From: Lysinibacillus sp. FSL M8-0337
GTDB lineage: Bacteria; Bacillota; Bacilli; Bacillales_A; Planococcaceae
Assembly: GCF_038593855.1 (NCBI RefSeq)
Contig: NZ_CP151996.1
Span: 2,852,001-2,916,000, forward strand
Length of the DNA: 64,000 bases
Direction of reading: 5' to 3'
Numbering within the stretch: position 1 is the first letter of the stretch; each line of letters opens with the position of its first letter. This document shows positions 46,173 to 55,887 of the stretch, piece after piece. The notes below the pieces were generated by a model, which ran no database searches, had not been told where the DNA came from, and was given only the letters and a program-made list of their open reading frames with translations. The position numbers and the translations under genes were made by a program.

Positions 46173-46358
46173 TATTAAGTTCCTCCCTAAAATAAAGAAA
46201 TAATTAGTACATCCTTAGATTATCAAAATTGGTCAAACCATTCAATGAAAAATACCTCAAATTAAAGATTTCAGCCTTTTGACCGAAATAAATAATCCAA
46301 TTTCTAATATACCCACTTCTTTAATTTGTTAAACTTTATAATTACCCCCACAATACGT

Positions 46359-46838
46359 TTAAATAGCAATAAAGAATACGACAATCATCACAATTTGAAT
46401 AACTGCCTTGGCTACGGTTGACGTTAAAAAACCGATAAGGGAACCAACACCACTTTTTACAGCTTCATTAAAAGTTCTTCGCTCTACCATCAGCTCTGCA
46501 ATGATGGCTCCTAAAAAAGGCCCAACTAATATGCCGGCAACCGGAATAACGAATGGCCCAATTAATAAACCGATTGTACTGCCCCACATACCTGCATTGG
46601 AGCCACCGAATTTTTTAATGCCAAAAGCATTTGCAACCGTATCAGCTCCAAAGAGTAGGACAACAAATAAAATTTCAATTGCCCAGAACCACCAACTTAA
46701 ATCAGCAAATGAGAAAAATAATCCATAGACAATAAATCCACCTAGTAAAAATAAGACACCTGGGATTATCGGATACACTAAACCAACAAATGATACGATA
46801 AAGCAGGCAATCACTACGATCCAGCCAACAACTTCCAT
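46359..46838 (-). CDS. yqgC: DUF456 membrane protein YqgC
   Basis: 159 residues with five or so hydrophobic segments rich in Gly and Pro (YPIIPGVLFLLGGF, GLLIGPFVIPVAGILVGPFLGA). Gly-rich paired repeats are typical of DUF456. It lies upstream of sodA as in B. subtilis. Function unknown. Confidence 0.9.
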   Translation of the reverse strand: MEVVGWIVVIACFIVSFVGLVYPIIPGVLFLLGGFIVYGLFFSFADLSWWFWAIEILFVVLLFGADTVANAFGIKKFGGSNAGMWGSTIGLLIGPFVIPVAGILVGPFLGAIIAELMVERRTFNEAVKSGVGSLIGFLTSTVAKAVIQIVMIVVFFIAI

Positions 46839-46901
46839 AAAAGCTCTCTCCTTTTGTCGTGCATGCCTTACATACGAAAGATATTGCCAAAAAGTTTCAA
46901 T

Positions 46902-48533
46902 CTAGTGGCGAATTCCTAAAATAGAATCTGCAATATTCACAGCATGATCCCCAATTCTCTCCAAATTGCTGACAATATCCGTATAGACAATACCAGCAGC
47001 GCCACTACATTCGTTTGTATTTAAACGTGCAATATGCTTTTGTCTTAGTTTATCCTCCATATCGTCTATTAAACTCTCTAATTCTGTTACTTCTTGCGCT
47101 AGGCTAAGACTCGCCGTATCAAGCGCCTCTAAGCTTTTTCTTACCGCCTCGATGGCAAGACTAAACATACCGATTAAATCTTGCCGCGCTGATTTACTTA
47201 AACTCACTTCATGATGATCCTTATATTGCAATAGCTCCAAAATATTTTCAAAATGGTCGCCAATACGCTCGATATCACGCACATTCGTTAATAGGGTATG
47301 GTGCCGTACCGAATCCGCATGAGAAAGCGGCTGCTTGGACACCATAACTAAATAATTCGTTATTTCTTTATCTAAATGATTAAGTGCCACTTCCAACTGT
47401 AATACGGTAGGAATATGGGAAGACTCCCCTGTTTTCATGTAGTAAAACGTTTCTTCTAAGCCCCTTAGTGCATGCTCACCCATCCGTAAAACTTCTTCTT
47501 TCGCTTGCCCTAATGCAATGGCTGGCGAAGAATCAATGAAGGATGGGTCCAGATGTTTCGTTGCAACATCAATACCACCGTCATGTCCAGGCAATATTTT
47601 GGTTACTAATAATGATAATCCTGCGATAAACGGTAGTTGGATCATCATATTAAAGACATTAAACGAACCATGTGCGACAGCAATTTGCATGCGAGCCTCT
47701 AAATGGAACAACTGACTAATCCACTGTACATAATTTATAAAGGGAGTAAACAGCAACATAAAAATAACCGTCCCAATCACATTAAATAACACATGGGCAG
47801 CCGCTGCTCGCTTTGCATATATCGAAGCACCTAATGAAGCGAGTACAGCAGTAATTGTCGTACCGATATTTTCACCAAATAAAATCGGTAGCGCACTATC
47901 TAAACCGATTAATTGTTCAGCATATAAGCCTTGCAAAACGCCAACTGTCGCTGTCGAACTTTGAACGAGCAAGGTAAAAATAGTCCCTAAAAATATCCCG
48001 ATTACCGGCTGGTTACTCAAATGAATGGTTAATGATGCAAAGTCTGCTAATTCATGTAGCGACTGCATACTAGCACTCATTAGCTCCAACCCTAAAAACA
48101 GACCACCAAAACCAAATAAAATTTGACCTATATGATGATAAATAGCCTTTTTAAAGAAAAATAAAAATGCAGCGCCAATTGCGAGGAGTGGATAAAAATA
48201 AATACCTATATTAATGCCGATGATAAATGCCGTTATGGTAGTTCCAATATTGGCCCCCATTATAACGCCTATTGCTTGTCGTAATGTTAAGAAGCCTGCA
48301 CTCACTAAACCAACAGTAATCACTGTTGTCGCCGAACTTGACTGAATACAAACCGTAACGATTATCCCAACTAACACACCCATAAACGGATTCGTTGTAA
48401 ATCGATTCAACCATTCACGGAGTCTGTCATCTGCCGATTTTTGTAACCCTTCTCCCATATATTTTATGGAAAACAAAAAGACCCCTAATCCGCCTAAAAA
48501 TTGAAATAATATGCTTTGCCAATCTATTGTCAA
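46902..48533 (-). CDS. Na+/phosphate symporter family protein with PhoU-like tail
   Basis: 543 residues from a TTG at 48533, nine bases after GGAG; a TTG at 48548 has no SD. Two inverted NPT repeats carry the QSSSATT and QSSTAT signatures within eight or more membrane helices. The C-terminal ~200 residues are a PhoU-like helical domain (DIERIGDHFENI and NLERIGDHAVNI). It likely imports phosphate with Na+. With pstSCAB-phoU close by, the region is a phosphate-supply neighbourhood. Confidence 0.93.
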   Translation of the reverse strand: MTIDWQSILFQFLGGLGVFLFSIKYMGEGLQKSADDRLREWLNRFTTNPFMGVLVGIIVTVCIQSSSATTVITVGLVSAGFLTLRQAIGVIMGANIGTTITAFIIGINIGIYFYPLLAIGAAFLFFFKKAIYHHIGQILFGFGGLFLGLELMSASMQSLHELADFASLTIHLSNQPVIGIFLGTIFTLLVQSSTATVGVLQGLYAEQLIGLDSALPILFGENIGTTITAVLASLGASIYAKRAAAAHVLFNVIGTVIFMLLFTPFINYVQWISQLFHLEARMQIAVAHGSFNVFNMMIQLPFIAGLSLLVTKILPGHDGGIDVATKHLDPSFIDSSPAIALGQAKEEVLRMGEHALRGLEETFYYMKTGESSHIPTVLQLEVALNHLDKEITNYLVMVSKQPLSHADSVRHHTLLTNVRDIERIGDHFENILELLQYKDHHEVSLSKSARQDLIGMFSLAIEAVRKSLEALDTASLSLAQEVTELESLIDDMEDKLRQKHIARLNTNECSGAAGIVYTDIVSNLERIGDHAVNIADSILGIRH

Positions 48534-48728
48534 TGGTATTCGCTCCAATTCTTACGTCTCTACTAATCTATTCCTAATCATTAAATGAAAATGTACAAAA
48601 AGTAAAGAAAACCTTTAACTTCTTTACATAATGTTAACATTTTAGCAGGTCATTCTCAGTTAAAGTGATGCAATCCATTTCTAGTCATTCACGAACATGT
48701 TAGAATAGCGAATGGAGGAGATATAAAT

Positions 48729-49238
48729 ATGAAACACTCACAATTATTAGTCGATAGCTTATTACACCCTAAAAAACTAGCAGCTTATCGTTTATTACCT
48801 ATTGGCAAAGTCATTCAATATACCTTTTTATTAATTACCATTGTTACTGTATTTTCATTTGGACGTTTTTCTACTGATATGTCTGTTAATACTCTTGATA
48901 TAAGTGGAATAACGGAATACATAGATCAAATAAAATGGCTGTTGTACCCAGTCACATTCATCATGTTATTTGTACTAACAACGATGTTAGTTTTTGGTCA
49001 AATTGCGCTCTATGCTCTAGCAGGTTTATTTATTTTAAAAGTTATGAAACGTCGTGGTGAATACCGCCATATTTGGCGCACTACAACATTCGCCATTACT
49101 TGGGCGACTATTTTAAGCATGTTAGCAGAATTTGTACCAACTGCCCGAACAATACTCTCAATCTTGTCATTACTTTTAACGATTACTCTATTAATTATTG
49201 CCTTTACAAAATATCCAAAACAACCAATTTCAAAATAA
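48729..49238 (+). CDS. yqgB: DUF1189 membrane protein (YqgB-like)
   Basis: 169 residues with membrane helices at ~30-48, 77-105 and two near the C-terminus (120-165). The start HPKKLAAYRLLPIGKVIQY is typical of DUF1189. GGAGGAG before the ATG. It is divergent from the Na/Pi symporter gene. Function unknown. Confidence 0.8.
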   Translation: MKHSQLLVDSLLHPKKLAAYRLLPIGKVIQYTFLLITIVTVFSFGRFSTDMSVNTLDISGITEYIDQIKWLLYPVTFIMLFVLTTMLVFGQIALYALAGLFILKVMKRRGEYRHIWRTTTFAITWATILSMLAEFVPTARTILSILSLLLTITLLIIAFTKYPKQPISK

Positions 49239-49291
49239 TAGGCATGATTCCCCTCTCTTCTCAATATAGTGTAGAAAAAGGAGGGGTTTTT

Positions 49292-49636
49292 TTGCGAGCA
49301 TTCTTGTTAACTGTTGCCATTGTGCTTATCGCATTTGTCGTAAAAGTAGATTTAACAGAAGGCACATTATCTCTTGCTGCCTTCTATCCAAAAGATGGGC
49401 AAAATACACTTTGCGAAGACCAGCGCGAGCCAGCTTACATTACGGTACAAACAATTCAAGGCGATACCATCCATAGCTTATTTGCACTACACCCAGCAAA
49501 AATGCCGATGACCTTTCCAGAACGACTGGAGCTCTTTTATCAATTAAATCCTCATTTACAATTACAAGCACTTGTACCAGGCGAAAATATTAAGCTTCCC
49601 CTCTCTTTTGAATTCGAAAACGCATGCGGAAAATGA
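49292..49636 (+). CDS. Small exported or anchored LysM-like protein
   Basis: 114 residues from a TTG at 49292 right after GGAGGGG. N-terminal hydrophobic segment (residues 3-20), then a LysM-like domain with VQTIQGDTIHSLF ... RLELFYQLNPHL ... LVPGENIKLPL. Two Cys (NTLCED and NACGK) could pair outside the cell. It probably binds peptidoglycan; it directly precedes ispG. Confidence 0.78.
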   Translation: MRAFLLTVAIVLIAFVVKVDLTEGTLSLAAFYPKDGQNTLCEDQREPAYITVQTIQGDTIHSLFALHPAKMPMTFPERLELFYQLNPHLQLQALVPGENIKLPLSFEFENACGK

Positions 49637-49732
49637 AAAGTTAACGTTTCTTCCTTGTCCTTATTTTCTTACACTGCTAAAATAAGTGTCAGTGACGGCT
49701 GAAAGTAGTGGCCCGAAAAGGAGAGAAAGTTA

Positions 49733-50848
49733 ATGAGTGAAATTTGTCACCGTTCAAAAACACGTCCTGTACGTGTCGGTAATTTAACAATTGGTGGTAG
49801 TAATGAATTATTCATTCAAAGTATGTGTACAACAAAAACACATGATGTCGAAGCAACTGTTGCAGAAATTCTGCGACTAGAAGAGGCGGGCTGTCAAATT
49901 GTTCGTGTTGCAGTGCCAGATGAGCGTGCGGCTGATGCAATTGCCGAAATAAAAAAACGTATCCATATTCCATTAGTAGCTGATATTCACTTTGATTATA
50001 AATTAGCTTTGAAAGCAATTGAAAATGGTATTGATAAAGTTCGTATTAACCCAGGTAATATTGGGCGTAAAGAAAAAGTAGAAGCCGTTGTAACAGCTGC
50101 AAAAGCAAAAGGCATTCCTATTCGTATTGGCGTAAATGCCGGTTCGCTAGAGCGACACATTCTTGAGAAATACGGCTATCCAACTGCAGATGGTATGGTA
50201 GAATCAGCACTACACCATATTAAAATTTTGGAAGACTTAGATTTCCACGATATTATCGTGTCAATGAAGGCATCCGATGTCAATTTAGCGATTGAAGCAT
50301 ATGAAAAGGCTGCACAAGCTTTTGATTATCCGCTACATTTAGGTATTACAGAATCAGGTACATTGTTTGCTGGAACTGTAAAATCTGCTGCTGGCCTTGG
50401 CGCAATCCTGTCAAAAGGTATTGGTAATACGCTACGTATCTCTCTATCTGCCGACCCTGTGGAGGAAGTGAAAGTTGCACGTGAGCTATTAAAATCATTT
50501 GGTTTAGCGTCTAACATGGCAACGTTAATTTCATGCCCTACATGTGGCCGAATTGAAATCGACCTTATCTCTATTGCAAATGAAGTGGAAGAGTATATTT
50601 CAACATTAAATGTACCATTAAAAGTAGCCGTTCTAGGTTGTGCAGTAAATGGTCCAGGTGAAGCACGTGAAGCCGATATCGGTATTGCGGGTGCACGTGG
50701 TGAAGGTCTGCTATTCATGAAAGGCAAAACGGTTCGTAAAGTTCCAGAAGAAACAATGGTAGAAGAATTGAAAAAAGAAATTGATAAGCTAGCTGCAGAA
50801 ATGGCAGAAAAACGTGCGGCTGAAGAAGCTGCCAAAGCGAACGCCTAA
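49733..50848 (+). CDS. ispG: 4-hydroxy-3-methylbut-2-en-1-yl diphosphate synthase
   Basis: 371 residues, non-mevalonate isoprenoid pathway. TIM barrel start [13 protein letters not shown], and the C-terminal [4Fe-4S] ligands in [11 protein letters not shown] and [11 protein letters not shown]. An Ala/Glu-rich tail follows. AGGAGAG before the ATG. It shows that the organism uses the MEP pathway. Confidence 0.98.
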   Translation: MSEICHRSKTRPVRVGNLTIGGSNELFIQSMCTTKTHDVEATVAEILRLEEAGCQIVRVAVPDERAADAIAEIKKRIHIPLVADIHFDYKLALKAIENGIDKVRINPGNIGRKEKVEAVVTAAKAKGIPIRIGVNAGSLERHILEKYGYPTADGMVESALHHIKILEDLDFHDIIVSMKASDVNLAIEAYEKAAQAFDYPLHLGITESGTLFAGTVKSAAGLGAILSKGIGNTLRISLSADPVEEVKVARELLKSFGLASNMATLISCPTCGRIEIDLISIANEVEEYISTLNVPLKVAVLGCAVNGPGEAREADIGIAGARGEGLLFMKGKTVRKVPEETMVEELKKEIDKLAAEMAEKRAAEEAAKANA

Positions 50849-50861
50849 GGGAGGTGCTTGC

Positions 50862-51434
50862 ATGACAAAGCCCCGTTTTGGTATTGATATTGACGGCACC
50901 GTGACATGTCCGAGTACACTTATCCCGCATATTAATAAGCACTATAATGTCAATATTACACTGGATGATGTTTGTGAATATGATTTTTTATCGGCCTTTC
51001 CTTATCCAGTAGATCGCACTGCATTTAATGCATGGTTTAAGGAAAATGAGCCTTATATGTATGAAGTATCAGAAGCTGCAAAAGATGCCAAAGCTATTTT
51101 AAATGCTTGGCAACATACTTATGAGCTATATTATATTTCTGCACGTGGTCAGAATGTTTCTGATATTACGATGAACTGGTTTAAATCACAGGCTATTCCG
51201 TATGATCATATTGAACTTATCGGAAGTCATGATAAATTAGCGACTGCGAAAAAGCATAATGTCGCAGCTTTCTTTGAAGATAAACATGATAATGCTGTAA
51301 TGCTTGCTGAAGAATTAAAAATACCTGTTATTTTATTCGATACACCATATAATCGTCTTGCTGTACCTGACAATGTTGTGCGAGTGTATAATTGGCAAGA
51401 AGCAAATCAGTTTATTTCGAACTACTTTAAGTAA
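50862..51434 (+). CDS. yqfW: HAD-family nucleotidase (YqfW-like)
   Basis: 190 residues from ATG 50862 after GGGAGGTG. The catalytic DIDGTVTCPS, YYISARG (motif II region), and FFEDKHDNAV match the 5'(3')-deoxyribonucleotidase-like HAD group. It follows ispG as in B. subtilis and is cotranscribed with it. Confidence 0.9.
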   Translation: MTKPRFGIDIDGTVTCPSTLIPHINKHYNVNITLDDVCEYDFLSAFPYPVDRTAFNAWFKENEPYMYEVSEAAKDAKAILNAWQHTYELYYISARGQNVSDITMNWFKSQAIPYDHIELIGSHDKLATAKKHNVAAFFEDKHDNAVMLAEELKIPVILFDTPYNRLAVPDNVVRVYNWQEANQFISNYFK

Positions 51435-51460
51435 TACTTGCAAGAAAATATTAAAAAAAT

Positions 51461-51500
51461 AAAAGTGTTAGATTGACTGTGATCAATCTAACACTTTTTG
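51461..51500 (+). terminator. Terminator after yqfW
   Basis: A 15-bp perfect stem AAAGTGTTAGATTGA / TCAATCTAACACTTT followed by TT-rich sequence. Confidence 0.95.
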
Positions 51501-51593
51501 TCGTCAACGTTGATGTTCCCTTCAATGATGCAACCCTAACTGAACTTGTCTTACCAGAAGGACTTCCTTGTTAGCTTCTATCCATTGACATCT

Positions 51594-51722
51594 CTAAACT
51601 TCAAGTATCCCTCGCAGCCAACGCTCCACAAAATTTTCGAAGGTTATTCCATAATTATCATAGACCGCATGATAAACAAAATATGTTCCTAATCGATCGA
51701 GTATCTCATCATTAATTTTCAT
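51594..51722 (-). CDS. Small hypothetical protein, 42 residues
   Basis: A short minus-strand frame starts with ATG 51722, eight bases after GGGGAG, and ends with TAG. The product opens MKINDEILDRLGTYFVYHAV and is amphipathic, acidic and aromatic-rich, without a membrane helix. The good SD and clean start suggest a real gene, otherwise this 412-base spacer is empty. Confidence 0.55.
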   Translation of the reverse strand: MKINDEILDRLGTYFVYHAVYDNYGITFENFVERWLRGILEV

Positions 51723-51911
51723 ATGAAACCGCTCCCCTTCTTGATATAAGTTACTCAAAATTTCACTCTAGATTACCATTACTATTTCCAATACATTTGA
51801 AAAGGTTGTATCGTTGCAAAACCGTCACAATATGCCAGTTACATACCCTTTCTTCACAATTTTCTTTTCGTTAATATAGTAGTAACAACTAGTAAACTGG
51901 GGGTACTCCTT

Positions 51912-52406
51912 GTGAAATGGATGACAAAACTCACTTTTGTAGCATGCCTGTCTACCTTACTTTCCGGCTGTGGCGATCGAATATCTGAAATCAAAGATGC
52001 CGCATCGGGCATTAACTCAGCAGCTGATGCTGCCGCGAGCGCTGTTAGTCGTGATGTCCATGCAATAAGAGCGCTAACGATTAACTACAAAGACCAAACA
52101 TTTACTATTAATGACCTATTTAAAACTATTTTACGTGACATACGCTGGGAATATGACGCCGAAATAAATGAACTACATGTTCAAGGTACATGGCAAGCAC
52201 CATTATTCTCTGACCAAGCATGGGATGCGACTATGCAAAAGAAGCTTGCTGAAACGGGTGTAGTGACTGTTACGTGTACAATAGATGACGATCAAATTGA
52301 TAGCGCGCAAACAGCTGTCACAGTTGTTTTAAATCAAGAAAAAATACTACAAATGAATGGTGAGGATGCATTACATCAACTATACGATACCTATTTAAAT
52401 AAATAA
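51912..52406 (+). CDS. Hypothetical lipoprotein
   Basis: 164 residues from a GTG. A signal peptide ends in the lipobox LLSGC near residue 20, followed by an Ala/Ser-rich linker and an alpha/beta domain (FTINDLFKTILRDIRWEY, ELHVQGTWQAPLF). No known motif. It stands alone and ends before a terminator. Confidence 0.82.
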   Translation: MKWMTKLTFVACLSTLLSGCGDRISEIKDAASGINSAADAAASAVSRDVHAIRALTINYKDQTFTINDLFKTILRDIRWEYDAEINELHVQGTWQAPLFSDQAWDATMQKKLAETGVVTVTCTIDDDQIDSAQTAVTVVLNQEKILQMNGEDALHQLYDTYLNK

Positions 52407-52412
52407 GGTCTG

Positions 52413-52455
52413 TAGCTTTTCTAACGATTTTATCGTTTAGAAAAGCTTTTTTTGT
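52413..52455 (+). terminator. Terminator after the lipoprotein gene
   Basis: Stem AGCTTTTCTAA-CGA / TCG-TTTAGAAAAGCT followed by seven Ts. Confidence 0.92.
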
Positions 52456-52605
52456 AACGATTGATGATTCCTTTAGCAATCCCTTATCAACAATCCGTAT
52501 TCACAAAAAAATCATATTTTTAAAAATTTTAAAGCGTATTATTTGTATGCTATAAAACTGTCACGTTATAATCAAAGCATCACGTGATGGTTGGGAGGTA
52601 TTTGC

Positions 52606-53013
52606 ATTGGGACAGAAAAACTAAAAATCGGAGAACTTGCTCAAAAAACTGGCATTACTAAAAGAACGATTGATTACTATACAAATTTAGGCCTGTTGGA
52701 GGCAGAACGGTCCCCATCAAACTACCGCTATTATGATCCTGCCATGATTGATCGACTTCATTTCATCGAGGAACGTAAGCAGGAAGGACTTTCACTCGTA
52801 GAAATACAACAAGCACTTAATGTCACAACAACATATGAAGAAATCGATGTTCAAATACTACGTTTAAAAATGCAAGATTTAGAGCATGATGTAACTTCTC
52901 TACTGGAACAAATGAACAATCAAGACATGAAATATAGCCAAACAATTAAAAAAAATGTTTCACCTGAAAGCATTGCATTAATGCAATCTTTATTATTACT
53001 CATTAATACCTAG
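52606..53013 (+). CDS. MerR-family transcriptional regulator, possible ATT start
   Basis: 135 residues if started at ATT 52606, six bases after GGAGGT. The MerR DNA-binding domain is clear: KIGELAQKTGITKRTIDYYTNLGLLEAERSPSNYRYYD, quoted here as family hallmarks in parts (KIGELA, TIDYY, NYRYYD). No ATG is in frame before the domain. The only other in-frame start upstream is TTG 52591, without an SD. A coiled coil and short C-terminal effector region follow. The gene ends just before a CNNM/CorC-type gene, resembling the B. subtilis yhdQ-yhdP (cueR-mpfA) pair. Confidence 0.85.
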   Translation: MGTEKLKIGELAQKTGITKRTIDYYTNLGLLEAERSPSNYRYYDPAMIDRLHFIEERKQEGLSLVEIQQALNVTTTYEEIDVQILRLKMQDLEHDVTSLLEQMNNQDMKYSQTIKKNVSPESIALMQSLLLLINT

Positions 53014-53029
53014 GAGGTGACGTTCTGTT

Positions 53030-54373
53030 TTGCAGAACGACTATTTGGAGACCATATTAAATTTATCGATTTTCACTATTTTATTAGCTTTAACCGCCTT
53101 TTTCGTGGCAACGGAATTTGCGATTGTTAAAATGCGTTCCTCTAGACTTGATCAGTTAATTGCAGAGGGCAATAAAAAAGCAATACCTGCGAAACACGTT
53201 GTCAACCATTTAGATGAATACTTATCTGCCTGTCAGCTTGGTATAACAATAACAGCACTTGGTATCGGGATGGTTGGTGAAAAAACCTTTGAATTTATGT
53301 TGCATCCATTCTTTGAAATAATCGGCATTTCGGATAAATTTATCCCTATTTTCACAATCGGTTCTGCTTTCGCTATCGCTACTTTTCTACATGTCGTTGT
53401 CGGTGAATTAGCACCAAAAACGGCAGCTATTCAAAAGACGGAAACAATCTCATTGCTTTTCGCTAAACCGATTATCGCTTTCTATAAATTGATGTATCCA
53501 TTCATCTGGTTTTTAAACGGATCGGCGCGTATCCTTTTAGGTTTCTTCGGCATGAAACCGGCGAATGAACATGAAATTTCACATACAGAGGAAGAATTGC
53601 GTTCCTTGTTATCTGAAAGTTTTAAAAATGGTGAAATCAATAAAACCGAGTTGAAGTTCGTGAATAATGTTTTCGAATTTGACGAACGGATCGCTCGCGA
53701 AATTATGATCCCCCGAACAGAAATTGCGGGTATTGAAATTAACGAAACCTTCACTAACATTATTCACTTTATCGCATCCGAGAAATATACTCGCTACCCT
53801 GTGTATGATGGTGACCGTGATAATATTTTAGGCTTTATTAATGCAAAAGAGTTATTTACACATGGCTTATTAGAGCAAATAACTGATGATTCTTTAGTGC
53901 TCGAAAACTTTATTAACCCTGTAATTCGAGTAATTGAAACAACCCCTATTCAACAATTACTAGTTCGAATGCAAAAAGAACGCATTCATATGGCGATTTT
54001 AATGGATGAATATGGTGGTACCTCTGGGCTTGTAACGGTGGAAGACATTTTAGAAGAAATCGTTGGCGAAATTCGTGATGAATTTGACGATGATGAAGTT
54101 GCAGAAATTCGGAAGATTGGTGACAATCATTATATTTTGAATGCAAAAATGCTTGTAGAAGATGTAGAAAATTTATTGCAAGTATCCCTTGATAACGAAG
54201 AAGTAGAAACACTTGGTGGTTGGTTCTTAACAGTAAACAATGGGCTCAAAGCGATTAAAAACATCGAGCTAGCGCAATATGTATTTAGCATTTATGAACA
54301 ACAGGGTCATCAGCTTCACTATATCGAAGTGCGTCCTCTTCATAAAGTTGCACCCGTTCCTACAGAAGGCTAA
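53030..54373 (+). CDS. CNNM/CorC-type membrane protein, probable Mg2+ efflux (MpfA-like)
   Basis: 447 residues from a TTG with GGAGGTGA upstream. DUF21 membrane domain (helices at ~10-30, 60-82, 95-120, 130-150; VATEFAIVKMRSSR, SACQLGITITALGIGMVGE), a CBS pair (MIPRTEIAGIEI...YTRYPVYDGD; MAILMDEYGGTSGLVTVEDILEEIVGEI) and a CorC_HlyC C-terminal domain. Proteins of this type export Mg2+ in B. subtilis. It is 17 bases after the MerR gene and probably under its control. Confidence 0.92.
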   Translation: MQNDYLETILNLSIFTILLALTAFFVATEFAIVKMRSSRLDQLIAEGNKKAIPAKHVVNHLDEYLSACQLGITITALGIGMVGEKTFEFMLHPFFEIIGISDKFIPIFTIGSAFAIATFLHVVVGELAPKTAAIQKTETISLLFAKPIIAFYKLMYPFIWFLNGSARILLGFFGMKPANEHEISHTEEELRSLLSESFKNGEINKTELKFVNNVFEFDERIAREIMIPRTEIAGIEINETFTNIIHFIASEKYTRYPVYDGDRDNILGFINAKELFTHGLLEQITDDSLVLENFINPVIRVIETTPIQQLLVRMQKERIHMAILMDEYGGTSGLVTVEDILEEIVGEIRDEFDDDEVAEIRKIGDNHYILNAKMLVEDVENLLQVSLDNEEVETLGGWFLTVNNGLKAIKNIELAQYVFSIYEQQGHQLHYIEVRPLHKVAPVPTEG

Positions 54374-54519
54374 TAAAAGTAAACGAAAGGCTAAGATGAT
54401 ATAGCTTTCACAACTTTAGGGCTATACAAAGTTATCTAAATACTTTTTCCTCATTCCATTATTAGCCATATTTCGATATAATAAATCTGTATATGATTTT
54501 ATGATCAGGGGGCATTGTT

Positions 54520-54924
54520 ATGAAACTTTTTAAACTTTATCATTCAGACGGTATCCATATTATTACCGATGTAAAAAAACACAAAACAAATATTGAGTTA
54601 AAAACAATTACAGGAGAAGTATTATATATTATCGTTGTAACAGATGAAAACTACACAGTATACGATGACCGCTTTGCTGGTGCTTCCAAGCAGTTAAATT
54701 CTGTAGAGGCGTTCGATATCGACGGTAGCTTTAGAAGTCTTGACTTTGATAATATGCGCTCATTATTCAAAGAGGCATTCACTAAACTTTTACAGGAAAT
54801 TGCTGAGTGTGTAAACGATGGAGACGAGCTAGTATATCTTGATACACTTCGACATAAAGTAAGTGCCCAAATCAAAGGAATCCATTTCCGTGTTATTTCG
54901 GACACAAAAAAATATGAATATTAA
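54520..54924 (+). CDS. Hypothetical protein
   Basis: 134 residues from ATG with AGGGGG upstream. Beta-rich first half, then a helix with Glu/Leu repeats (FKEAFTKLLQEIAECV). No signal, membrane helix or known motif. Single gene ending before a terminator. Function unknown. Confidence 0.75.
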   Translation: MKLFKLYHSDGIHIITDVKKHKTNIELKTITGEVLYIIVVTDENYTVYDDRFAGASKQLNSVEAFDIDGSFRSLDFDNMRSLFKEAFTKLLQEIAECVNDGDELVYLDTLRHKVSAQIKGIHFRVISDTKKYEY

Positions 54925-54948
54925 GTAATGGCCTGTTCCACAATTAAC

Positions 54949-54995
54949 AGACTGCTCAATGAGTAAGCTTTTTTCTTTGAGCAGTCTATTTCTTT
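54949..54995 (+). terminator. Terminator after the 54520 gene
   Basis: Perfect 11-bp stem AGACTGCTCAA / TTGAGCAGTCT, followed by ATTTCTTT. Confidence 0.88.
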
Positions 54996-55108
54996 AGCTC
55001 TGTCCAAGTTCCCCCTTTAACTCTATCTCCAAAATCATCGCTTGCACACCTTCTTCTACTTTTTTCATGTATAATGGAGCGTAACAACCTGAAAGAAAGG
55101 GTGTTTAA

Positions 55109-55558
55109 ATGAATCGTGAACAACTCATTTTACTCGTTTCAGAAAAACTAAAATTAATTCGAACAGAAAAAGCATTAACGCAAGATCAAATGAGCGATCT
55201 TCTTGGGCTTTCCAAAAAAACACTCGTGCAAATTGAAAAAGGTCGTATTAAAACCGGATGGACAACTGCCGTTGCCGTATGTGCTTTATGTCGTGAAAGT
55301 TCCATATTGCAGCATGAGCTAGGTGGTGATCCACTTGAGGTGGTTGACTTAATCGCCAATAACGGCACATTACCGCCAAAGGAAAAAACGATGGGCGGAT
55401 ACATATGGTGGAAAAACCTAAATGAATGGCAAGGCTATCGTTTACAACAAAACGTCATTAGTCAACATTATCGCATTTTAGATACCGACAACTATCGCCT
55501 GCTGTCAACCTTTGACGAAACAATTGCCCAGAAAGAATGGAACAACCTTAAGGATTAA
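55109..55558 (+). CDS. XRE-family transcriptional regulator
   Basis: 149 residues. The helix-turn-helix lies at ~10-60 (LIRTEKALTQDQMSDLLGLSKKTLVQIEKGR). The rest is a Trp-rich region (GGYIWWKNLNEWQGYRLQQ) of unknown role. GAAAGGGTG precedes the ATG. Its targets are not evident. Confidence 0.88.
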   Translation: MNREQLILLVSEKLKLIRTEKALTQDQMSDLLGLSKKTLVQIEKGRIKTGWTTAVAVCALCRESSILQHELGGDPLEVVDLIANNGTLPPKEKTMGGYIWWKNLNEWQGYRLQQNVISQHYRILDTDNYRLLSTFDETIAQKEWNNLKD

Positions 55559-55566
55559 TATTTACT

Positions 55567-55607
55567 GATTTGAATATAGACCTCCAAAAAAGGTTTATAT
55601 TCAAATC
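55567..55607 (+). terminator. Hairpin after the XRE regulator gene
   Basis: Perfect 12-bp stem GATTTGAATATA / TATATTCAAATC with an inner GACC/GGTT pair. No T-tract, so an RNA-stability or weak terminator role is possible. The rest of 55608-55887 shows nothing recognisable. Confidence 0.6.
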
Positions 55608-55887
55608 ACCTAATATTCCGAATTATATTGCATCATCCACTAGCACATTGACTACATCCCTCCCCACTATTCGAAATCTATGGACAAACGAATAATAGCT
55701 CTCAACCATTGTGACATAAGATAGAATCACACGACAATCGCGAAAAGTTACTATGTCGTACAACACTTCTCTTAAAATATTTCTTCCATACCTGTGAAAT
55801 CATCAATAAACGCGAAAAGTCGAATTTTGTAACATTCTTCTCTATAATAATTAGTAACGCCTGTTATACTGGAAAGGATGCTTTTTT

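Noticed and set aside
50326..50835. 169-codon minus-strand frame opposite ispG
   Set aside because: Low-complexity Ser/Ala/Thr translation typical of an antisense frame of a conserved gene.
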